DNA of 64,000 nt, taken from Methylophilus sp. DW102 (GTDB lineage Bacteria; Pseudomonadota; Gammaproteobacteria; Burkholderiales; Methylophilaceae). Made by a program: the position numbers and the translations under genes. The notes under the pieces are model-generated. The model did not search any database, had not been told where the DNA came from, and worked only from the letters and a program-made list of their open reading frames with translations. The stretch covers positions 310,001 to 374,000 of the forward strand of contig NZ_AP029023.1 of the NCBI RefSeq assembly GCF_037076555.1, given 5' to 3'. Shown in pieces: positions 24,961 to 34,075 of the stretch; within the stretch, counting starts at the first letter, position 1; each line of letters starts with the position of its first letter.

Positions 24961-25800
24961 ATGAAAGTCACTTATTCCCCACAAGATCAGGCGATACGCA
25001 AACGGGCAGCCATCTTATCCGTGCTCATGCACGTGTTGCTGTGCTTGGGCATGATCTTTATGGTTGACTGGAAAGCAGTCCACGTGACCCCCAGTGTGAT
25101 GGAGGCAACCTTGTGGGATAGCTTGCCCAGTAAGCAGCCTGCCAAGCCAGTGGAAAAGCCGGTAGAACCGACGCCACCACCGCCTGAACCCAAACCAGAG
25201 CCGACACCGCCGCCGAAGCCGCCTGAGCCAGAACCTAAACCGCAACCCAAGCCCGAGCCTGTGCCTCAAGTCAAGCAAGCGGAACAAGAGGCGGAAATTG
25301 CACTCAAAAAGCAGGAGGAAGAAAAGAAGCGCCTGCTAGACGAAGAGAAAAAGAAGGAACTTGAGCAGAAAAAGCAGGAAGAAAAACTGAAAAAAATTCA
25401 GGAAGCCTTGCGTAAACAAGAGGAAGAAGAAAAGCTGAAAAAAATTCAGGATGCGATGCGCCAGCAAGAGTTGGACGCACAGCAGTCGGCGGCGGCTGCA
25501 GCGGTTGATCCGTCTGTGCTCAGTTATTACATGGGCTTGATGAGCCGCAAAATCCGTAGCAATGTGAACCCCGGCTTGTGCCCTGTTTCTAACCCCGAGT
25601 TGCTGGTAGATATCCAGATGATGAATTCGGGAGATATTTCCGGCATGCCCAAGCTGGTGCGAGGGTCGGGCGATGCCATTTGTGATGATGCAGTGATCCG
25701 TGCCATTTTGGCGGCCAAGCCCTTCGATTTGCCGGATGATCCTGCGGCACGTAAAAAAATGGTAGATCAGATTCGCTTGAAGTTGAAGCCACGTGGCTAG
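24961..25800 (+). CDS. tolA: Tol-Pal system protein TolA
   Basis: Envelope-spanning protein of 279 residues joining the TolQR motor to TolB/Pal. It has an N-terminal membrane helix ('ILSVLMHVLLCLGMIFMVDW'), a Pro/Glu/Lys-rich stretch (about 60-100), a long Lys/Glu/Gln coiled segment (~100-180) with an internal near-repeat ('EEEKLKKIQDAMRQQ' after 'QEEKLKKIQEALRKQ'), and a TonB-like C-terminal domain with two Cys ('NVNPGLCP', 'GSGDAICDDAV'). The coiled part is short compared with E. coli TolA (421 residues). Only the Pro-rich and coiled regions are low complexity. Confidence 0.92.
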   Translation: MKVTYSPQDQAIRKRAAILSVLMHVLLCLGMIFMVDWKAVHVTPSVMEATLWDSLPSKQPAKPVEKPVEPTPPPPEPKPEPTPPPKPPEPEPKPQPKPEPVPQVKQAEQEAEIALKKQEEEKKRLLDEEKKKELEQKKQEEKLKKIQEALRKQEEEEKLKKIQDAMRQQELDAQQSAAAAAVDPSVLSYYMGLMSRKIRSNVNPGLCPVSNPELLVDIQMMNSGDISGMPKLVRGSGDAICDDAVIRAILAAKPFDLPDDPAARKKMVDQIRLKLKPRG

Positions 25801-25857
25801 GCAAGCAATGACGATGAGGCGGCTTTTCGTTATAATTCAGATATATAAGCAAACCAG

Positions 25858-27195
25858 ATGAATAATATTGTCACCATGAAAACACACACACGAGGTTTGA
25901 TGCACGCATTTGCCATGGCGATTTTTGCCGGATTCGTTGCGCTGCTGTCGGTTATCCCTGCCCATGCGGCACTAGAGCTTGAGATCAGTGGCGGTAGTGC
26001 CATCCAGATTCCAGTCGCGATTCTGCCGATGGCCGAGACAGACAATCCGCAAGCACAAAGCCGTTTGCATGAGATCATCAGTAACGACCTGCGTAGCAGT
26101 GGCATGTTCCGTATTATCAATACCAGCGGCATGCCAGCGTTGCCGACCAATGCTTCTCAAATCAAATATACCGACTGGACTGCGCTCAAGGCACAAGGCT
26201 TGAGCCTGGGTGAAGTGCAGTCAACAGGCAACGGCAATCTCAAGATCTCGGTGCAGGTGATGGATGTGTTGCGTCAAACGGCGTTGCTGCAACTGACGTA
26301 TACCGTCTCTGCTAGTCAGTATCGCCATGTCGCGCACATGATTGCCGACCAGATTTATGAAAAGTTTACCGGTCAGCCCGGCGCCTTTGCCACGCGCATT
26401 GCTTACGTTACCAAAACAGGTAAGCGCTTTACGCTGCAAATTGCGGATTACGATGGCTACAATGCACAAACGCTGGTGTCTTCGAATGAGCCGATTATTT
26501 CACCGGCCTGGTCGCCAGATGGCACCAAGATGGCTTACGTGTCTTTTGAGAAAAAGAAACCGATTGTATTTGTGCAGTCCTTGTATACGGGTGAGCGCAA
26601 AGTGGTGGCTAACTTCAAGGGGAATAACAGTGCCCCGGCCTGGTCGCCAGACGGTAGCAAATTGGCGGTAGTGTTGACCTATGGTGCCAACTCGCAGATT
26701 TATACTATTGCTGCGGATGGTTCCAACTTGCAGCAAATCACCAAAAGCAGTGCGATTGATACCGAGCCAGCGTTCTCGCCTGATGGCCAGTTTATTTACT
26801 TCAGCTCGGATCGTGGCGGACGCCCTCAGATTTACAAGGTGCCTGCTTCTGGTGGCTCCCCTTCACGCGTGACTTTTGAGGGTGGCTATAACGTGAGCCC
26901 GCGCTTTTCCCCCGATGGCAAGTATTTAACCTACATTCGCAATGACGGCGGTTCTTTTAAAGTAGCCGTTCAGGAGTTGGCGTCTGGCAATGTCAAACTG
27001 CTGAGCAATGGTTCGCAAGATGAGTCGCCGAGCTTTGCCCCGAACGCACGCACCATCATGTATGCCACCCGGGTGGGCGGCAAAGGGACCTTGGCGACAG
27101 TGACCGTGGATGGTCTGGTCAGACAGCGTCTGTCTGAGGCCGGCGGTGATATTCGTGAGCCCGCCTGGGGTCCTGCACAAGCTTCAGCCAAGTAG
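25858..27195 (+). CDS. tolB: Tol-Pal system beta propeller protein TolB
   Basis: Periplasmic protein of 445 residues (or 439 if the ATG at 25876 is used; neither has a clear ribosome site). A signal peptide ends 'SVIPAHA'. The N-terminal alpha/beta domain (to ~165) carries the TolA-binding segment 'ALELEISGGSAIQIPVAI', and the rest forms a six-bladed propeller with repeats of the type 'PAWSPDGTKMAYVS', 'PAFSPDGQFIYFSSDRGG' and 'PRFSPDGKYLTYIRND'. It shuttles between TolA and Pal. It lies between tolA and pal as in most proteobacteria. Confidence 0.95.
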   Translation: MNNIVTMKTHTRGLMHAFAMAIFAGFVALLSVIPAHAALELEISGGSAIQIPVAILPMAETDNPQAQSRLHEIISNDLRSSGMFRIINTSGMPALPTNASQIKYTDWTALKAQGLSLGEVQSTGNGNLKISVQVMDVLRQTALLQLTYTVSASQYRHVAHMIADQIYEKFTGQPGAFATRIAYVTKTGKRFTLQIADYDGYNAQTLVSSNEPIISPAWSPDGTKMAYVSFEKKKPIVFVQSLYTGERKVVANFKGNNSAPAWSPDGSKLAVVLTYGANSQIYTIAADGSNLQQITKSSAIDTEPAFSPDGQFIYFSSDRGGRPQIYKVPASGGSPSRVTFEGGYNVSPRFSPDGKYLTYIRNDGGSFKVAVQELASGNVKLLSNGSQDESPSFAPNARTIMYATRVGGKGTLATVTVDGLVRQRLSEAGGDIREPAWGPAQASAK

Positions 27196-27256
27196 TCGTA
27201 ACAATAATCGTCTTTTTGGTTAATTTTATTCAGTCAATCATTTTTAAGGAGAAAGT

Positions 27257-27808
27257 ATGAACAAGAGTATTTGGACAATTGCAGCACTGGCATTAGTGCT
27301 GACCGCTTGTAAAAGCACCCCGATGAACCCAGCCAAGGTTGAAGATTCCAGCGTGACTCGCCCAATGGCAAAACAAAACGGCAATGGTAATGATGGCTCT
27401 GCAAGCACAGACAAAATCAATATCAAAACCGTTGATGTGGATACCAGCAAAGACGAGTTGAGTGCCGCTGAATTGGCCAAGCGTCAGGTATTCTTTGACT
27501 ACGACAGCGACGCGATTCGTGAAGAGTACAAGAGCCTGATCGCTAACCACGCCAAATACCTGATTGCCCACCCACAAACTAAAGTGGTACTGCAAGGTAA
27601 CACCGACGAGCGTGGCACGCACGAGTACAACCTGGCATTGGGTCAGCGTCGTTCCGTGGCTGTGAAAAATGCGCTGAACGTATTGGGCGTGAGCGATAGC
27701 CAGATCGAAACTGTGAGCTACGGTGAAGAGCGTGCGAAACAAAACTGCGCGGATGACGGTTGCTTCCAGCAAGACCGCCGCGTAGACATCGTTTATGCAG
27801 GTCAGTAA
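27257..27808 (+). CDS. pal: Peptidoglycan-associated lipoprotein Pal
   Basis: Outer-membrane lipoprotein of 183 residues. The lipobox is 'LVLTACKS' with the acylated Cys at about residue 18. A Ser/Asp-rich linker leads to an OmpA-like peptidoglycan-binding domain: 'QVFFDYDSDAIREEYKSL', 'VVLQGNTDERGTHEYNLALG' and 'QQDRRVDIVY'. Ribosome site 'aaggag' is strong. It binds peptidoglycan and TolB, holding the outer membrane to the wall. The linker is longer than in E. coli. cpoB starts 14 bases before the pal stop. Confidence 0.96.
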   Translation: MNKSIWTIAALALVLTACKSTPMNPAKVEDSSVTRPMAKQNGNGNDGSASTDKINIKTVDVDTSKDELSAAELAKRQVFFDYDSDAIREEYKSLIANHAKYLIAHPQTKVVLQGNTDERGTHEYNLALGQRRSVAVKNALNVLGVSDSQIETVSYGEERAKQNCADDGCFQQDRRVDIVYAGQ

Positions 27809-28658
27809 TTTGCGATACGCTGCGCTATTGATGGCCCTTGGCTTGACGGTGGCTACCGTCAGCCAGGCGGCTTTATTCGATGATACTGAAGCCAGAAAGC
27901 GTATTCTTGAGCTCGAAACCAAGCAGGGTACAGATTATGATGCACAGCAAAAAGCCATCACAGACCTGACGCGCACCCAGCAAGCGCTGGACAGACGCGT
28001 GCAAAGTCTGGAAATGCTGATCAACGGCAAGGGTTTGCTGGACATGCAGAATCAGCTGGAGCAGCTCCGTCAGGATGTGGCACAACTGAAGGGTGATCTT
28101 GAAGTGGTGACCCATCAGCTTGAGGATATGCGTACCAAGCAGAATGCGTCTTACACCGATATGGATACGCGTGTGCGCAAGCTGGAAACCTTGGCACAAT
28201 CAGTGACAAATGGTCAAGGCTTACCTGTCGCAGGCGCGAGTGGCACGACAGGTGATGCAAAAGCTGATGTTTCCCAGCAGGAAACCAGCGCGTTTGCCGA
28301 GGCAGAGTCGCTCAACCAGGCAGGCAAGTACAAAGAGGCCTTTAATGCCTATGATGCGTTCCTGAAGACTTACTCTAATAGCAAGCTGGTGCCAGATGCC
28401 ATGTACGGCATGGGATATACCCAGTTTGCACTGAAGAGCTACAAATCCTCTGCTGCCACACAGCAGAAGTTTCTGGAGAGTTATGCGACGCATCCCTTGG
28501 CACCGAATGCCATGCTCAATCTGGCGAATAGTCAGATTCAGTTGGGGCAGATTCCGGCCGCCAAAAAGACCTTGAAGGATCTCATTGCGGCTTATCCATC
28601 GGCTGAAGTGACACCTAGCGCGCAAAAACGCTTGAAAGTGCTCGAAACGATCAAATAG
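27795..28658 (+). CDS. cpoB: Cell division coordinator CpoB (YbgF)
   Basis: Periplasmic protein of 287 residues that links Tol-Pal constriction with peptidoglycan synthesis (PBP1B in E. coli). A signal peptide ends near 'VATVSQA'; a trimerising coiled coil follows ('LLDMQNQLEQLRQDVAQLKG'), then three TPR-like repeats such as 'AFNAYDAFLKTYSNSKLVPD' and 'GMGYTQFALKSYKSSAATQQ'. The ATG lies inside the end of pal, suggesting coupled translation. It closes the ybgC-tolQRAB-pal-cpoB group; a hairpin terminator follows. Confidence 0.92.
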   Translation: MQVSNLRYAALLMALGLTVATVSQAALFDDTEARKRILELETKQGTDYDAQQKAITDLTRTQQALDRRVQSLEMLINGKGLLDMQNQLEQLRQDVAQLKGDLEVVTHQLEDMRTKQNASYTDMDTRVRKLETLAQSVTNGQGLPVAGASGTTGDAKADVSQQETSAFAEAESLNQAGKYKEAFNAYDAFLKTYSNSKLVPDAMYGMGYTQFALKSYKSSAATQQKFLESYATHPLAPNAMLNLANSQIQLGQIPAAKKTLKDLIAAYPSAEVTPSAQKRLKVLETIK

Positions 28659-28699
28659 CAGATTTTCGTTATTGAAATGACCTTATTTCAGCGATAATA

Positions 28700-28736
28700 G
28701 CGGGCAGATAGCAATATCTGCCCGTTTACTTTTAGT
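28700..28736 (+). terminator. Probable intrinsic terminator after cpoB
   Basis: Perfect 10-base stem cgggcagata (28701-28710) / tatctgcccg (28715-28724), loop gcaa, followed by an interrupted T run (tttacttttag). The queE start comes just afterwards, so partial read-through into queE-queC is possible. Confidence 0.65.
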
Positions 28737-28742
28737 TTCCCC

Positions 28743-29384
28743 ATGACCACACTCAAAATTTTCGAGATTTTTTACTCCCTGCAGGGCGAGAGCTCACGTG
28801 TCGGGCTGCCTACGATTTTTATCCGCTTGACCGGCTGCCCATTGCGTTGTGGTTATTGTGATACGGAGTATGCGTTTAAAGGCGGCAGCAATATGACGCT
28901 GGATGACATCATGCAGCAGATTGCAGCCTACGATACCCGTTACGTCTGCGTGACCGGCGGCGAGCCGCTGGCGCAAAAGGGCTGTATCGAATTGCTGACC
29001 AGGCTGGGCGATGCTGGCTATCAGGTGTCTTTGGAGACCAGTGGTGCCATGGATATCGCCGAGGTCGATTCACGCGTGAAAGTGATTATGGACATCAAAA
29101 CGCCGGGGTCGGGTGAAGTAGAAAAAAACCGCTGGGAAAACTTGCCTTTGCTGAAAGCCGGTGATGAAGTGAAATGGGTGATTTGCAGCCGGGAAGATTA
29201 TGACTGGGCCAAATTGATGTTACAGACCAGGGCATTTCCGGCCGATTGCGATCAGTTATTTTCGCCCAGCTTTCATGAGGTCAGTGGCGAAACTTTGGCC
29301 AGCTGGATTTTGCAAGATCACCTCAAGGTGCGTATGCAGCTTCAATTACATAAAATTCTCTGGGGCGAGAAGCAAGGAGTATAA
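28743..29384 (+). CDS. queE: 7-carboxy-7-deazaguanine synthase
   Basis: Radical SAM enzyme of 213 residues that makes 7-carboxy-7-deazaguanine in queuosine biosynthesis. The start '[19 protein letters not shown]' and the iron-sulfur motif C-x3-C-x2-C in '[14 protein letters not shown]' are diagnostic; the SAM-binding '[11 protein letters not shown]' follows. The core is slightly short, as in other QueE forms with a reduced barrel. queC, the next enzyme in the pathway, starts 2 bases later. Confidence 0.95.
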   Translation: MTTLKIFEIFYSLQGESSRVGLPTIFIRLTGCPLRCGYCDTEYAFKGGSNMTLDDIMQQIAAYDTRYVCVTGGEPLAQKGCIELLTRLGDAGYQVSLETSGAMDIAEVDSRVKVIMDIKTPGSGEVEKNRWENLPLLKAGDEVKWVICSREDYDWAKLMLQTRAFPADCDQLFSPSFHEVSGETLASWILQDHLKVRMQLQLHKILWGEKQGV

Positions 29385-29386
29385 GC

Positions 29387-30085
29387 GTGACAGCAGCAAA
29401 CCCTAAGGCGGTGATTTTATTATCGGGCGGCCTGGACTCAAGTACGGTATTGGCAATTGCCAAATCGCAAGGCTACGACTGTTATTGCCTGAGCCTGGAT
29501 TATCATCAGCGCCATAATGTCGAGCTGCAGGCCGCCCAACGCGTTGCGGCAGCCTTAGGGGCAGCCGAGCATAAAACCGTACAGCTGGATTTGTCCTTAT
29601 TTGGTGGTTCGGCACTCACTGACAATGCAATCGCCGTCCCTGAGCAAGAGACGCAGGGCATTCCTGTCACTTACGTGCCGGCACGCAATACGATTATGCT
29701 ATCCTTGTCCCTGGCCTGGGCCGAAGTGTTACAGGCGCGGGATATTTTTATCGGCGTCAATGCGCTGGATTATTCCGGCTACCCTGATTGCCGTGGTGAA
29801 TATGTCAAAGCCTTCCAGCAAATGGCCAATCTGGCCACTAAAGCTGCGGTGGAGGGACAAACCATTACTGTGCATGCACCGTTGATCGATATGACCAAGG
29901 CTGACATCATCCGCACCGGCCATGCGCTGGGCGTGGATTATGGCTTAACCGTTTCTTGTTATCAGGCCGATGGTCAAGGCGCCGCGTGTGGTGTGTGTGA
30001 CTCCTGCCGCTTCCGCAAAGCGGGATTTATACAAGCGGGCGTGGCTGATCCGACGCTGTACAGGAATGCATCGTCAGGTGAGTGA
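29387..30085 (+). CDS. queC: 7-cyano-7-deazaguanine synthase
   Basis: ATP-dependent enzyme of 232 residues converting 7-carboxy-7-deazaguanine to preQ0. The PP-loop nucleotide motif is '[17 protein letters not shown]', and a zinc site near the C-terminus has four Cys: '[19 protein letters not shown]'. The start is a GTG at 29387 with 'aaggag' upstream. queC and queE form a two-gene unit; queD and queF are not in the window. Confidence 0.95.
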   Translation: MTAANPKAVILLSGGLDSSTVLAIAKSQGYDCYCLSLDYHQRHNVELQAAQRVAAALGAAEHKTVQLDLSLFGGSALTDNAIAVPEQETQGIPVTYVPARNTIMLSLSLAWAEVLQARDIFIGVNALDYSGYPDCRGEYVKAFQQMANLATKAAVEGQTITVHAPLIDMTKADIIRTGHALGVDYGLTVSCYQADGQGAACGVCDSCRFRKAGFIQAGVADPTLYRNASSGE

Positions 30086-30092
30086 AAAAGAC

Positions 30093-30122
30093 TTGCCACT
30101 GTTTTAAAAAATCAAGTATAAT
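30093..30122 (+). promoter_or_regulatory. Promoter of the rpsP operon
   Basis: TTGCCA (30093-30098) and an exact TATAAT (30117-30122), 18-base spacer, ending 44 bases before the rpsP ATG. Strength suits a ribosomal protein operon. Confidence 0.65.
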
Positions 30123-30166
30123 CCGCGCCTTTCTGCAAAGAAATTCATTTTTAAGAGAACAAGATT

Positions 30167-30589
30167 ATGGTCGTTATTCGTTTATCACGTGGTGGCTCCA
30201 AAAAGAACCCGTTTTACAGCGTTGTTGTGGCAGATTCCCGCAACCGTCGTGACGGTCGTTTTATCGAGCGCGTTGGTTTCTACAATCCATCTGCACGCGC
30301 TGGCGCTGAAGGCCTGCGTATCGATGAAGCACGTACACAATACTGGGTTGAGAACGGTGCACAACTGTCCGACACCGTAGCACGTCTGGTTAAATTCCAC
30401 GCTAAAGGCGTTGAAGGCATGGCAGCTGCGAAAGCGAAAGAAGTTGCTAAAGCTGAAGCTGCCAAAGAGAAAGCCATTGCTGCTGCCGCTGCAGAAGCCG
30501 CTGCCAAGGCTAAAGCAGAAGCCGACGCTGCTGCTGCAGAAGCTGCCGCCGCACAAGCAGCTGCCGCTGAAGCGCCAGCTGCTGAGTAA
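30167..30589 (+). CDS. rpsP: 30S ribosomal protein S16 with Ala/Lys-rich tail
   Basis: Ribosomal protein S16, 140 residues. The first ~85 residues are canonical ('[20 protein letters not shown]', '[13 protein letters not shown]', '[17 protein letters not shown]'). A tail of about 50 residues consisting almost only of Ala, Lys and Glu follows, predicted to be one long helix. E. coli S16 has 82 residues and no such tail. Extended S16 proteins occur in some betaproteobacteria, to my recollection. The tail is encoded in frame with the same codon usage and is not a frameshift product. First gene of rpsP-rimM-trmD-rplS. Confidence 0.95.
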   Translation: MVVIRLSRGGSKKNPFYSVVVADSRNRRDGRFIERVGFYNPSARAGAEGLRIDEARTQYWVENGAQLSDTVARLVKFHAKGVEGMAAAKAKEVAKAEAAKEKAIAAAAAEAAAKAKAEADAAAAEAAAAQAAAAEAPAAE

Positions 30590-30611
30590 TTGTTTCAACG
30601 CCTGAATACAG

Positions 30612-31163
30612 ATGGCGTTTGAGAACATGGTTGTGATGGGGCGCATTGTCGCCCCATATGGCGTTTATGGCTGGGTAAAAGTCGTGCCTGATACTGAGTA
30701 TCTGGATGGCCTGCTGGACTACGAAGCCTGGTGGATCGGTAAAGCGCCGAATTGGCGTGAAACGACGGTAGAGCAAGCCAAAATCCATAACGATGTGTTG
30801 CTGATCAAGTTGTCAGGGGTGGGCGATAGAGATGCCGCCTTTGCGCTCAAAGGTCAGCAAATTGCTGTACCGCGTGAGGCCTTGCCCGAGACAGAAGAGG
30901 GCGAGTATTACTGGTCTGATCTGATTGGTTTGCAAGTCAGCAATACTGAAGGCGTGGATTTCGGCAAGATTACGCAAGTGCTGGAAACCGGCGCGAACGA
31001 TGTGCTGGTCGTGCGCGAAAAGCAGCCGACACAGGTCAAAGGCAAGGATGGCAAACTGCGCGAAGAGTATCGCGAGCGTTTGATCCCGTTTACCAGTGAC
31101 GCTGTGCCAGAGGTGGATATCCAGGCGGGTACCGTGCTTGTGGAGTGGGATGCCGATTTTTAA
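30612..31163 (+). CDS. rimM: Ribosome maturation factor RimM
   Basis: Protein of 183 residues needed for assembly of the 30S head, where it binds S19. N-terminal RimM barrel ('VVMGRIVAPYGVYGWVKVVP') and C-terminal PRC barrel ('YYWSDLIGLQVSNTEGVDFG', 'LIPFTSDAVPEVDIQAG') are both present. A short charged insertion 'KGKDGKLREEYRE' precedes the last strands. The order rpsP-rimM-trmD-rplS is conserved across bacteria. Confidence 0.95.
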   Translation: MAFENMVVMGRIVAPYGVYGWVKVVPDTEYLDGLLDYEAWWIGKAPNWRETTVEQAKIHNDVLLIKLSGVGDRDAAFALKGQQIAVPREALPETEEGEYYWSDLIGLQVSNTEGVDFGKITQVLETGANDVLVVREKQPTQVKGKDGKLREEYRERLIPFTSDAVPEVDIQAGTVLVEWDADF

Positions 31164-31178
31164 AAGAAAGCGCAGCTC

Positions 31179-31931
31179 ATGATGCAGATTGAAGTGATCA
31201 GTTTGTTTCCTGAGATGTTTGCAGCACTGACGGAATACGGGATTACTAGTCGTGCCAGACAGCGTGGCTTGTATCAGTTAACCCTGACCAATCCCCGCCA
31301 ATATACGCAGGATGTGCATCACACCGTTGATGACCGGCCATATGGTGGTGGACCAGGCATGGTGATGCTGGCGGAGCCGCTGGCGCATGCCATTGGCGAA
31401 GCCAAAGCACGCTTAAGTGCGAAAGAAATAACGCCCAGGGTGATCCACTTATCGCCACGGGGCAAACCGCTGACACACGAAAAAGTGATGCAGCTCAAAG
31501 CATTACCGGGGCTGGTGCTGTTAGCCAGCCGCTATGAAGGCGTAGACCAGCGCGTGCTGGATACCTTGGTGGATGAAGAACTCTCCATCGGCGATTATGT
31601 GTTAAGTGGCGGTGAGTTGCCTGCCATGGTGTTGCTGGATGCCATCATCCGCCAACTGCCTGGGGCACTTGGCGATGCTGATTCGGCGCAGGAAGATTCA
31701 TTTGTGAATGGCCTGCTCGATTATCCGCACTACACGCGCCCGGAAGAATTTGCAGGATTAAAGGTGCCCGACGTATTGCTGTCTGGACACCATGAAAAGA
31801 TTAGACAATGGCGATTACAACAATCGCTGCTGCTAACAAGGGCTAAACGCCCGGATTTATTGGCTGAAAGGCCGTTGACGAAAGAAGAGGCTAGGCTACT
31901 TAAAGACGTTGCATCAAAAGGCGTCGAGTAG
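31179..31931 (+). CDS. trmD: tRNA (guanine-N1)-methyltransferase
   Basis: SPOUT methyltransferase of 250 residues that makes m1G37 in tRNAs reading CNN-type codons and so prevents frameshifting. It has '[14 protein letters not shown]' at the start, the knotted SAM site '[14 protein letters not shown]' and '[20 protein letters not shown]', and the flexible linker '[20 protein letters not shown]'. Two adjacent Met codons could serve as start. The C-terminal tRNA-binding helices ('[12 protein letters not shown]') are complete. Confidence 0.97.
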   Translation: MMQIEVISLFPEMFAALTEYGITSRARQRGLYQLTLTNPRQYTQDVHHTVDDRPYGGGPGMVMLAEPLAHAIGEAKARLSAKEITPRVIHLSPRGKPLTHEKVMQLKALPGLVLLASRYEGVDQRVLDTLVDEELSIGDYVLSGGELPAMVLLDAIIRQLPGALGDADSAQEDSFVNGLLDYPHYTRPEEFAGLKVPDVLLSGHHEKIRQWRLQQSLLLTRAKRPDLLAERPLTKEEARLLKDVASKGVE

Positions 31932-31964
31932 GAACGAGTCACTTTACAATTAAAAGGAACTGAC

Positions 31965-32354
31965 ATGGCAGACATTATCAAAATGTTAGAGCAAGAAGAA
32001 ATTGCTCGTTTAAACAAAGCTATCCCTGACTTCGCGCCAGGTGACACCGTAGTTGTAGGTGTAAACGTGGTTGAAGGTAACCGTAAACGGGTGCAGGCTT
32101 ACGAAGGCGTGGTCATCGCCAAGCGTAACAGAGGTCTGAACTCCTCTTTCATTGTGCGTAAAATCTCTTCAGGTGAAGGCGTTGAGCGTACATTCCAGAC
32201 TTACTCCCCACTGATCGCTTCTATCGAAGTGAAACGCCGTGGTGACGTGCGTCGCGCTAAACTGTACTACTTGCGTGAGCGTTCAGGTAAATCTGCACGT
32301 ATTAAAGAGAAGCTGGTTGCTCGCGAAAAAGACATCGCAGCAGACAACTCTTAA
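31965..32354 (+). CDS. rplS: 50S ribosomal protein L19
   Basis: Ribosomal protein L19, 129 residues, located at the 30S-50S interface. Family motifs: '[20 protein letters not shown]', '[20 protein letters not shown]', '[18 protein letters not shown]' and '[20 protein letters not shown]'. Ribosome site 'aaagga' precedes the ATG. Last gene of the rpsP operon, followed at once by an intrinsic terminator. Confidence 0.97.
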   Translation: MADIIKMLEQEEIARLNKAIPDFAPGDTVVVGVNVVEGNRKRVQAYEGVVIAKRNRGLNSSFIVRKISSGEGVERTFQTYSPLIASIEVKRRGDVRRAKLYYLRERSGKSARIKEKLVAREKDIAADNS

Positions 32355-32370
32355 TTCAAGCGTTGCAGCA

Positions 32371-32399
32371 AAAAGCCCTTCAGTTGAAGGGCTTTTTTA
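32371..32399 (+). terminator. Intrinsic terminator of rpsP operon
   Basis: Stem gcccttc / gaagggc with loop agtt, A run before and T run after. It lies 16 bases after the rplS stop. Confidence 0.92.
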
Positions 32400-32458
32400 T
32401 TGCCATATTCTAATGATAGTTGGTTGCACCCGGGCCAAGATTACAGTTAAATAGGCGC

Positions 32459-32935
32459 ATGAACCGTCTTGATGATGAACTCGATGCATTGGTGCCTGCG
32501 CCCTTTGGCTTTGTTGGTGTGCGTAGCGATGAGGCCGGTGAGCGGCTGCAATTCTTGCTACATGCATTGCCCGTCAAAGCCAGCCCCCATCCGCGTGCGC
32601 AAGGCGTGGCTGATCAAGTCGCCACTTATCTTGAAAATCCGCATATGGTCTGGCAACCTATTCACTCCACTCTCGGCACGGCTTTTCAGCAACGCGTCTG
32701 GCAGGCCATGCGTGCGATCCCTGTCGGTGAAACCTGGACTTACAGCCAGTTGGCGGCTGCGGTTGACTCTGGCCCACGTGCCGTGGCCAATGCCTGTGGT
32801 GCCAATCCCTTGCCCTTGTTTAATCCCTGTCACCGGGTGGTTGCCAGCCATGGGCTGGGCGGATTTATGCAAGGCATAGACGGTGGTTTGGAGATTAAAC
32901 GCTGGCTGCTCGCCCATGAGCAAGGCCACAAATAA
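32459..32935 (+). CDS. ogt: Methylated-DNA-protein-cysteine methyltransferase
   Basis: DNA repair protein of 158 residues that removes O6-alkyl groups from guanine onto its own cysteine. Start ATG at 32459; the longer frame starts inside unpaired leader. The helix-turn-helix 'GTAFQQRVWQAMRAIPVGET' leads to the active site 'NPCHRVV' with acceptor Cys124, then 'GLGGFMQG'. The N-terminal ~65 residues are shorter than in Ada and resemble Ogt. The symbol is a best guess. xerD starts 6 bases after the stop. Confidence 0.92.
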   Translation: MNRLDDELDALVPAPFGFVGVRSDEAGERLQFLLHALPVKASPHPRAQGVADQVATYLENPHMVWQPIHSTLGTAFQQRVWQAMRAIPVGETWTYSQLAAAVDSGPRAVANACGANPLPLFNPCHRVVASHGLGGFMQGIDGGLEIKRWLLAHEQGHK

Positions 32936-32941
32936 ACGCCG

Positions 32942-33859
32942 ATGCAGCAAAAAGCGCATTCTTTGACCGAGGCGGCAGCATTTCCTGAAATCGATCCCTT
33001 TATCGATCAGCTCTGGCTGGAAGATGGCTTGTCGCCGAATACCTTATCCAGCTACCGCAACGATTTAAAAGGTTTTTCCGAGTGGTGCAGGCAGCACACC
33101 CATACTTTGTGGGAGGTGCAGTCGCATGATGTGCAAGCATATCTTGCCCATCGTTTCCCGCAAGTGAAGGTGCGGAGTATTAACCGCCTGATAGCCACCT
33201 TGCGCCGTTTTTACCGGTACGCGCTGGCCGCCAATCTGATTCAGCAAGACCCTACCTTGCATATCGAAGCGCCCAAAATGCCTAGGTCACTGCCAAAAAC
33301 GCTGAGTGAGTCGCAGGTGGAAGATTTGCTCAATGCCCCGGATGTGAACGCGCCGCTTGGTATGCGAGACCGAGCCATGCTTGAGCTGCTCTATGCCAGC
33401 GGATTGCGTGTCTCAGAGCTGGTAAATATCAAAATCAGCGAGGTCAGTACGCAAGATGGCGTGGTGCGCGTCACCGGTAAAGGCAGCAAAACGCGCCTGG
33501 TGCCCATGGGCCAGGAAGCGGCCGAGTGGATAGACCGTTACTTGGCAGGCGCCCGCGCGGAGATTTTAAAAGGCAGTCTGAGTGATGCGGTGTTTGTCAC
33601 CACACGTGGCGATGCCATGACGCGGCATGCCTTTTGGCACATTATTCAGCGGTATGCCTTGCAGGCGGGGATTTCTCAGCATATCAGCCCGCATGTGTTA
33701 CGCCATGCGTTTGCTACGCATTTGCTCAATCATGGCGCGGATTTACGCGTAGTGCAGATGTTGCTGGGACATGCAGATATTTCGACCACGCAGATTTATA
33801 CGCATGTGGCGAGGGAGCGGTTGCAGCAGCTGCATAAGGTGCATCACCCGAGGGGGTAG
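32942..33859 (+). CDS. xerD: Site-specific tyrosine recombinase XerD
   Basis: Recombinase of 305 residues that resolves chromosome dimers at dif with XerC. The SAM-like N-terminal domain ('SPNTLSSYRNDLKGFSEWC') and the catalytic domain are complete. Catalytic residues are R156 ('SGLRVSEL'), K180 ('GKGSKTR'), H251 and R254 ('HVLRHAFATHL'), H277 ('LGHADISTT') and Y286. The spacing and motif details favour XerD over XerC, and no integrase-like adjacent att site is seen. It follows the methyltransferase gene by 6 bases. Confidence 0.92.
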   Translation: MQQKAHSLTEAAAFPEIDPFIDQLWLEDGLSPNTLSSYRNDLKGFSEWCRQHTHTLWEVQSHDVQAYLAHRFPQVKVRSINRLIATLRRFYRYALAANLIQQDPTLHIEAPKMPRSLPKTLSESQVEDLLNAPDVNAPLGMRDRAMLELLYASGLRVSELVNIKISEVSTQDGVVRVTGKGSKTRLVPMGQEAAEWIDRYLAGARAEILKGSLSDAVFVTTRGDAMTRHAFWHIIQRYALQAGISQHISPHVLRHAFATHLLNHGADLRVVQMLLGHADISTTQIYTHVARERLQQLHKVHHPRG

Positions 33860-33965
33860 AATTTTGTCGCATTGTATTGGCTAGAAAGGCAGGGTTTCGC
33901 AGAGCATACTCAGCCTAAGTAATGGCTGAATTATGCAGAACCAGTGCATCTTGCAACAAGTTGTC

Positions 33966-33985
33966 ATTCCGGCGGAGGCCGGAAT
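33966..33985. repeat. REP-like palindromic element
   Basis: Perfect hairpin attccggc (33966-33973) / gccggaat (33978-33985), loop ggag, within the sequence 'tcattccggcggaggccgg' and followed by aatccagg. This matches the dispersed 'attccggc...gccggaatccag' repeats of many proteobacteria, whose chance translation reads 'WIPASAGMT'. It sits 106 bases after xerD. Confidence 0.8.
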
Positions 33986-34075
33986 CCAGGTCAGGTTAAT
34001 ACTAAACTTGACACAATCGAAGAGAGAGTGCTGAACCTGCTGCGAGTATTTGTAGATATTTCCTCGGAGATCCAC

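Noticed and set aside
32942..33859. xerD as a phage or element integrase
   Set aside because: The protein is full-length XerD-like with no adjacent att repeats, tRNA target or mobile genes.
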